Below, piece after piece: positions 58,681 through 64,000 of a DNA stretch of 64,000 nucleotides. A program made the translations under genes and the position numbers. Within the stretch, counting starts at the first letter, position 1; the number at the start of each line of letters is the position of its first letter. This DNA comes from Terriglobia bacterium (GTDB lineage: Bacteria > Acidobacteriota > Terriglobia > Terriglobales > Acidobacteriaceae), in the NCBI GenBank assembly GCA_020072585.1, contig JAIQGL010000030.1, positions 62,001 to 126,000 on the forward strand, written 5' to 3'. Below the pieces are notes generated by a model. It had not been told where the DNA came from and searched no databases. It saw only the letters and a program-made list of their open reading frames with translations.

Positions 58681-58776
58681 ATTACATCGCAACTCGGCAC
58701 CCACGAGTCTTCGGCGTGGATTTATTCAAACTTTTTCTCAAAGCGTTACGCAAATATCTTTGAAAGGATTTTTAAA

Positions 58777-59346
58777 ATGGCAAACGATAATTTGAAAGGC
58801 AAAAAAGTAGCAATTCTGGTAACGGACGGCTTCGAGCAGGTGGAGCTTCTCCAGCCTCGCGAGGCATTGGACCAAGCAGGCGCAGAAACAAAGGTCGTCT
58901 CACTCAAGCAAGGTCCGGTAAAAGGCTGGGACATGACCAAATGGGGCAAGGAGGTTCCGTCCGATCTCACGCTTGACAACGCGCGGGCCAGCGACTTTGA
59001 TGCGCTGCTCCTTCCCGGCGGCGTGATCAACCCTGACAAACTACGCATAGAACCGAAGGCAGTCGCGTTCGTAAAGTCATTCTTTGACGCGAATAAACCT
59101 GTGGCCGCGATCTGCCATGGCCCATGGACGATCATTGAGGCCGGGGTTGCTCATGGCCGCAAGATCGCTTCCTGGCCTTCTCTTAAAACTGATCTTCGGA
59201 ACGCAGGGGCCGAGTGGATCGACAAAGAAGCGGTCACCGACGGCAATCTGGTTACAGCCCGGAAGCCTGATGATATCCCGGCGTTCAATCGCGCAATGAT
59301 TGAGTTGTTCAGCGGAAAAACCAAACAGGAACGTCCCGCAGCCTGA
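58777..59346 (+). CDS. DJ-1/PfpI family protein
   Basis: ATG at 58777 (MANDNLKGKKVAILVTDGFEQVELLQPREAL); 'ALLLPGGVINPDKLR', nucleophile context 'AAICHGPW'. Confidence 0.93.
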   Translation: MANDNLKGKKVAILVTDGFEQVELLQPREALDQAGAETKVVSLKQGPVKGWDMTKWGKEVPSDLTLDNARASDFDALLLPGGVINPDKLRIEPKAVAFVKSFFDANKPVAAICHGPWTIIEAGVAHGRKIASWPSLKTDLRNAGAEWIDKEAVTDGNLVTARKPDDIPAFNRAMIELFSGKTKQERPAA

Positions 59347-59509
59347 TGAGAGAATTTTGGTGCTCCTAAAAAGAGTCATCATTCAATCTGCCGTGCTGGA
59401 ATGTATGGGGGCCGTCATTGCTGGCGGCCCCATTGAATTGACAACCTCGCTTAAGAACTCGATACTTGAAACTTCTTCGATATTTGAAGAGCTTTAAGGA
59501 GGTCGATCG

Positions 59510-60250
59510 ATGGCTCCCCCACTCCACTCCCAGCGTTTTCCCAATGAAAGCACGGCTTATCGCGAGACCCGGAACCAGCTTCTTGAAGCTGAAATCGCGT
59601 TGCGCAGGAACATTGAAGAGGTTGCCGCGCTTCGCCGCAAACTTCCTCTGGGCGGCGAAATCCCGGAAGATTATGTATTCGAGGAAGGCGCTGCCGATCT
59701 CAACGACGCAAAGACCGCGCGCAAGACACGCTTGTCAGAACTCTTTGCTCCCGGTAAAGACACGCTTGCTATTTACAGCTACATGTTTGGCCCGCAAATG
59801 AAAGAGCCTTGTGTTTCCTGCACCTCGATCCTTGACGGGTTGAACGGCACTGCGCCACACATACGGCAGCGGATGAATTTCGCCGTGGCCGCAAAGTCAC
59901 CATTGGCAAGGATTCGCGAAGTCGCGCGGAACCGCGGCTGGAACAACCTGCGGTTGCTTTCCTCGGCCGGCAATACCTACAACCGTGATTACCACGGCGA
60001 ATCTCCCAAGGGCGATCAACTGCCGTCGCTCAACATATTTGTGCGGCGCGACGGGAAAATCCATCACTTCTATCACAGTGAGCTCTTGTTTGCGCCCCAG
60101 GAACCGGGCATGGATGGCCGCCACGTCGACATGATCTGGCCGCTCTGGAACATGTTTGATTACACGCCGGAAGGACGCGGAACGGACTGGTATCCAAGGC
60201 TGAGTTACGGCGAGCCGGACGAATACTACCAAATCAAGAAAGCACGCTAA
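59510..60250 (+). CDS. DUF899-family thioredoxin-like protein
   Basis: 'RRKLPLGGEIPEDYVFEE', 'LAIYSYMFGPQMKEPCVSCTSILDGLNG', 'ARNRGWNNLRLLSSAGNTYNRDYHGE'. Confidence 0.85.
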   Translation: MAPPLHSQRFPNESTAYRETRNQLLEAEIALRRNIEEVAALRRKLPLGGEIPEDYVFEEGAADLNDAKTARKTRLSELFAPGKDTLAIYSYMFGPQMKEPCVSCTSILDGLNGTAPHIRQRMNFAVAAKSPLARIREVARNRGWNNLRLLSSAGNTYNRDYHGESPKGDQLPSLNIFVRRDGKIHHFYHSELLFAPQEPGMDGRHVDMIWPLWNMFDYTPEGRGTDWYPRLSYGEPDEYYQIKKAR

Positions 60251-60360
60251 AAAATCGCAAGAAACGCCGAAGGGGACGCCACGGGCAGACGCAAGCGATA
60301 AGTAGCTCTTCCGGCAGGGGGGATCCCAACCGCTCATGCATGATGGCAGATTCTAACAAC

Positions 60361-60390
60361 AAACCCGCTGGGCACTTGCCCAGCGGGTTT
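60361..60390. terminator. Bidirectional terminator
   Basis: AAACCCGCTGGGC-ACTT-GCCCAGCGGGTTT, 13-bp perfect stem, between convergent genes. Confidence 0.9.
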
Positions 60391-60414
60391 GTTTAAGGCA
60401 AAGCGACAGAAATG

Positions 60415-61020
60415 TTAGGGCGCTTCGATCAACTCCATCTTTCCGTCACGTTTACGATGCAAAACCTTGACTTTGCCTTGCAGATCGCGAAAAACGAATA
60501 CCTCACGGTCGCGAAACTCGGCTTCCTTCACTGCTTCTTCGAGCGTCAGGGGTTTGTAAGAGACGGAATTGGAGCTCTTGACTACGTGCGTTTCTGTGAC
60601 TTTCACCACGCTGGGGAAACTGTGGACTTTCACAGGAACGGCTGTAGTCATGTCACCGTTGACCGCAATCGCAATATTGGTTTCCTCCGGCGCTCCACCG
60701 GCCATCTCCATCTTCTTGCGCGCCTGGCGCTTCTTGCTCTTCCACCGCGTCTTGTACTTCACCGCCTGGCGTTCAATACGGTCCAGTGACGCTCCAATAG
60801 CGGTAACCATCTCCGGGGCCTCAGAGAGCCCCACAATGGACGGGTGGTTGCGCACCGTAATCGTGATCTCAGCAATATGGCGTCTCTTTGCCACGGACAG
60901 GATCACGTGCGCTTCAAAATTGCTGCCTAAGATTTTTTGGATTTTTTCCAGCCCGCCTTCGACCTGCTTGCGGGTGATAGGAGTGATTTCAAACTGCCGG
61001 CCAGTATATTCGACGTTCAT
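60415..61020 (-). CDS. hpf: Long-form ribosome hibernation promoting factor
   Basis: 'MNVEYTGRQFEITPITRKQVEGGLEKIQKIL', C-terminal 'KPLTLEEAVKEAEFRDREVFVFRDLQGKVKVLHRKRDGKMELIE'. Confidence 0.93.
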   Translation of the reverse strand: MNVEYTGRQFEITPITRKQVEGGLEKIQKILGSNFEAHVILSVAKRRHIAEITITVRNHPSIVGLSEAPEMVTAIGASLDRIERQAVKYKTRWKSKKRQARKKMEMAGGAPEETNIAIAVNGDMTTAVPVKVHSFPSVVKVTETHVVKSSNSVSYKPLTLEEAVKEAEFRDREVFVFRDLQGKVKVLHRKRDGKMELIEAP

Positions 61021-61151
61021 TGACTCCCTCCTAAGTTGGGTCCAACTTCAAGAGTCGTCTGTCCGGGTGCCTGGGAGGTTACGGCACGGGTACAGGCGGC
61101 TTTTTAACGTCTACCCGAAAACGCCGGCACGGATACGGCCGCGCTTTCGCT

Positions 61152-62819
61152 TTAACTCTTTGTCCTCCTTTGATGCGTACTGGGGATTTTCATGTCTTCC
61201 CGATACTTGGCCACGGTGCGCCGCGTGACCTGAATACCCTGGGATTGCAGCACACGGGTGATCTGATCGTCAGTCAGCGGGTGTGCCGGATCTTCTTCTT
61301 CGATCAATTTCTTCACGCGCCGCTTTAGAATCAGCAGTGAGGTGCCCGCGCCTTCCGGCCCCTGCACGCTCTCTGAAAAGAAGAAACGCAGCTCAAACAC
61401 ACCTTGTGAGGTATGCACATATTTGCTGGCAACCGCACGGCTGACCGTGGAAGGATGCACGCCAATTTCTTCAGCCACTTCCTTGATCATCATAGGCTTG
61501 AGCATGTCAATGCCCTGGTCAAGAAAATCGCGCTGGCGGCCAATGATGGCATAACAAACCTTCAGAATCGTCTGCCGCCTCTGCTCAATATTTTTGATGA
61601 GTTGAACGGCTGATTTGTAGCGTTCTTTTACATAAGACTTGACGTCTTTTTCCACGCCGCCATTCTGGTTCAGCATCTTGCGATACGTCGGGCTGACCCG
61701 CAGTTGCGGCAGATCTTCATCGTTCATCAGAACCAGATACTCGTCACCGTGTTTCACAAAGGCGACATCAGGCTCAATCAGCTTGGCTTCAGTTTTGTTG
61801 TAGCGAAGTCCCGGTTTGGGATCCAGCGTGCGGATAAACTCATGCGCCTGAATCACGGCATCCATGGGACGCGTGATGGCCTTGGCAATTTCCTTATACT
61901 GCTTGTTTTGCAGGAAGTGGAGTTGTTTGTCCACGATCTTGAGGGCGTCCTCAACTACCTGATCGTTTTCCGGATCGTCGGAGCCTTCCAGATCGCGCGT
62001 TTTAATAAGATGCTCAAGCTGGGCCATCAGGCACTCGCGCAAATCGCGCGCAGCCACGCCTACGGGATCGAGATGCTGAATCAGAGCAATCGCTTCCCGC
62101 AGATCGTCACGCGTGAACTGCAGTACCGGAGCAAACCCATTGTTCTTCTCTGCCGCTACTGCTTCCGGCGTTGGTTCGTGAGAAACCACCAATTCAAGAT
62201 GCGAAGGTTCAATGGCTTCTTGCGCGGGCGCTGGGTCTGAAGCCACAGCTACAGCCATTGTTTCCGATTCCTGAGAGGCCGCTACTCCCATCAATTCGTC
62301 TTCAGAGGCTGTGAGATAGCCTTCCTCATTCAGGTTCCCAATGACCAACTCGGCTGCCGCATAAACCGCGGGACGCACAGTGATGGAACCTAATTGCCAC
62401 ACCAGATGGTCAGTGAGTGTTCCTGGCTTGGATAAAAAATTTTCGAAGGAAGGCCGGTCAATCTCTTCCAGATCAGCAGAGTTGCGATAGCCAGGATCAA
62501 GATAGTCGCGGAAGAACGAGCCAAAATCTATCTCATCAAATGGGTCTTTTTTCTCGGCTTCAGGACCGGTTTCGTCTTTCTCCTTGATGTCCTTTGCGTC
62601 CTGGCGCTCGTGGGCCTCTTCGCGTCCGGCAACTTCATCCAGCAGTGGGACTGAGGAATCCAGTTCCTCCAGCACGGGGTTCTCCACCATCTCCGTGTTG
62701 ATCATCTCCTTGAGCTCCAGCTTGTTGAGCGCGAGCACGCTCACCATCTGTACCAGCCCTGGAGTGAGGATCTGCTTCTGAGAGACTCTCAGGTTCAGTT
62801 TGTTCTGGAGTAAAACCAT
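61152..62819 (-). CDS. rpoN: RNA polymerase sigma-54 factor
   Basis: 'LNLRVSQKQILTPGLVQMVSVLALNKLEL', RpoN box-like 'VTRRTVAKYREDMKIPSTHQRR'. Confidence 0.96.
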   Translation of the reverse strand: MVLLQNKLNLRVSQKQILTPGLVQMVSVLALNKLELKEMINTEMVENPVLEELDSSVPLLDEVAGREEAHERQDAKDIKEKDETGPEAEKKDPFDEIDFGSFFRDYLDPGYRNSADLEEIDRPSFENFLSKPGTLTDHLVWQLGSITVRPAVYAAAELVIGNLNEEGYLTASEDELMGVAASQESETMAVAVASDPAPAQEAIEPSHLELVVSHEPTPEAVAAEKNNGFAPVLQFTRDDLREAIALIQHLDPVGVAARDLRECLMAQLEHLIKTRDLEGSDDPENDQVVEDALKIVDKQLHFLQNKQYKEIAKAITRPMDAVIQAHEFIRTLDPKPGLRYNKTEAKLIEPDVAFVKHGDEYLVLMNDEDLPQLRVSPTYRKMLNQNGGVEKDVKSYVKERYKSAVQLIKNIEQRRQTILKVCYAIIGRQRDFLDQGIDMLKPMMIKEVAEEIGVHPSTVSRAVASKYVHTSQGVFELRFFFSESVQGPEGAGTSLLILKRRVKKLIEEEDPAHPLTDDQITRVLQSQGIQVTRRTVAKYREDMKIPSTHQRRTKS

Positions 62820-62900
62820 CCTGCTTCTTCTTGAATTCTACCTCGCCGGGCCGTGGCCCAAAAGAGTACCGTCGTAATTTTTACCTGTTTGTAATCTGTA

Positions 62901-63629
62901 TTAAACAAACGAAAAACTCTCTCCCAAATAAACTCGTTTCACTTCGGGATCATTGCCAAGTTGCTCAGGAGTACCAGTACGGAAAATGCGGCCTTCATTA
63001 ATGATGTAGGCGCGGTCCGTAACGGAAAGCGTCTCGCGCACATTGTGGTCCGTAATCAAAACGCCGATGCCGCTTCCCTTCAAATCAAAAATTATCTTCT
63101 GTAAATCAAGAACGGCAATCGGGTCAATGCCTGAAAAAGGTTCATCCAGAAGAATAAATTTAGGCGCAATGCACAGAGCCCGAGCAATCTCCACCCTGCG
63201 CCGTTCACCGCCTGAGAGTGCATATCCCATATTGTTGCGAATATGGCCCAGACCCAGTTCGTCAATCAACTGGTCACGCTTTCTGCGCCGCTCCTGCCAT
63301 GAGATAGGCTGCACTTCCAATACTGCCATAATGTTTTCTTCCACGGTCAGCTTGCGAAACACCGAGGGCTCCTGCGGAAGATAGCTGATGCCATAGTTGC
63401 GGGCGCGCAGGTACATGGGAGCATCAGAAATGTCCTGGCCGTCCACCAGAATGCGACCGCTATCCGGGGGCACCAGTCCCACGATCATATAAAAAGTTGT
63501 TGTTTTGCCTGCGCCATTGGGCCCCAGCAGCCCTACCACTTCAGCCTGATTGATGTGAAGACTGACGCCGTTTACTACCCTGCGCCCGCGGTACGATTTT
63601 GCGATTTCGTCCGTAGCCAGAGTCTGCAT
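62901..63629 (-). CDS. lptB: LPS export ABC transporter ATP-binding protein
   Basis: '[41 protein letters not shown]', '[15 protein letters not shown]', '[16 protein letters not shown]'. Confidence 0.95.
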   Translation of the reverse strand: MQTLATDEIAKSYRGRRVVNGVSLHINQAEVVGLLGPNGAGKTTTFYMIVGLVPPDSGRILVDGQDISDAPMYLRARNYGISYLPQEPSVFRKLTVEENIMAVLEVQPISWQERRRKRDQLIDELGLGHIRNNMGYALSGGERRRVEIARALCIAPKFILLDEPFSGIDPIAVLDLQKIIFDLKGSGIGVLITDHNVRETLSVTDRAYIINEGRIFRTGTPEQLGNDPEVKRVYLGESFSFV

Positions 63630-64000
63630 TTACTTCTTGCTCGCGTCTCGTGTCCTATCGGGAATCTGGGTTTGGGAGGTTTCTCCACCACCTACGAGCA
63701 CCCTACCATCGTGAGTAAAGAAAGTCAACGAATCACCCGAGATTTGGCCCCGTTCGGCATCAAAAATGCTAGGAGGCTGGCTCGGAGTACCGGTAAGCAC
63801 CATTTTCTCGTCGGCAGCCGTATAAACCAATCGAGTTCCGGAGGCCCTTCTGGCTCCCTGCTGGATCTTAATATCTCCTTGTGCTTCAATACGTTCCAGT
63901 TGACTGGCGCTCTGGTTTTCAGCCTGGCTCTTCTTCGGGAGAAGGATTACTTGAACCGTATCCGAAACTATGGTGGTCTCTTGTGCACGTACAATTACGT
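63630..64000 (-). CDS. LptA/OstA-like protein, partial at right edge
   Basis: Minus frame is open to base 64000: 'ESQ..LERIEAQGDIKIQQGARRASGTRLVYTAADEKMVLTGTPSQPPSIFDAERGQISGDSLTFF'; directly upstream of lptB. Confidence 0.85.
   Translation of the reverse strand, partial: VIVRAQETTIVSDTVQVILLPKKSQAENQSASQLERIEAQGDIKIQQGARRASGTRLVYTAADEKMVLTGTPSQPPSIFDAERGQISGDSLTFFTHDGRVLVGGGETSQTQIPDRTRDASKK

Overview
This GC-rich bacterial window is probably from an Acidobacteriota chromosome (an inference from the gene families and gene order). From left to right it contains: (1) two adjacent giant secreted repeat proteins on the minus strand. One runs off the left edge (complement <1..7154) and is absent from the ORF track because it has no stop inside the window. 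The other is the 4149-aa ORF ending at 7365, whose 3' end holds a near-identical but truncated, frameshifted copy of an internal repeat. (2) A CusCBA/CzcCBA-type RND metal efflux operon preceded by a small Cys-rich secreted protein. (3) A diheme cytochrome-c-peroxidase-like protein with IPT/TIG domains. (4) A 15.26-kb integrated element (31667-46964) with exact 41-bp direct repeats, inserted in the 5' half of a tRNA-Glu(CUC) gene. It encodes an integrase, an excisionase-like protein, HK97-type portal, major capsid and prohead protease, an HNH nuclease, a tail-fibre-like protein and a Hint-domain protein. I could not recognise any large terminase, tape measure, tail tube, lysis or replication gene. 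(5) A housekeeping region: DUF2934, CcmF/CcmH, a SET-domain protein, recR-ybaB-dnaX, TetR, PfpI, DUF899, hpf-rpoN-lptB-lptA. The best candidate for an undescribed system is the 15-kb capsid-encoding, tail-poor element. Its integration moved tRNA-Glu away from its native promoter and placed it inside the 3' end of the integrase gene. All functional calls come from reading motifs by eye; no searches were run.
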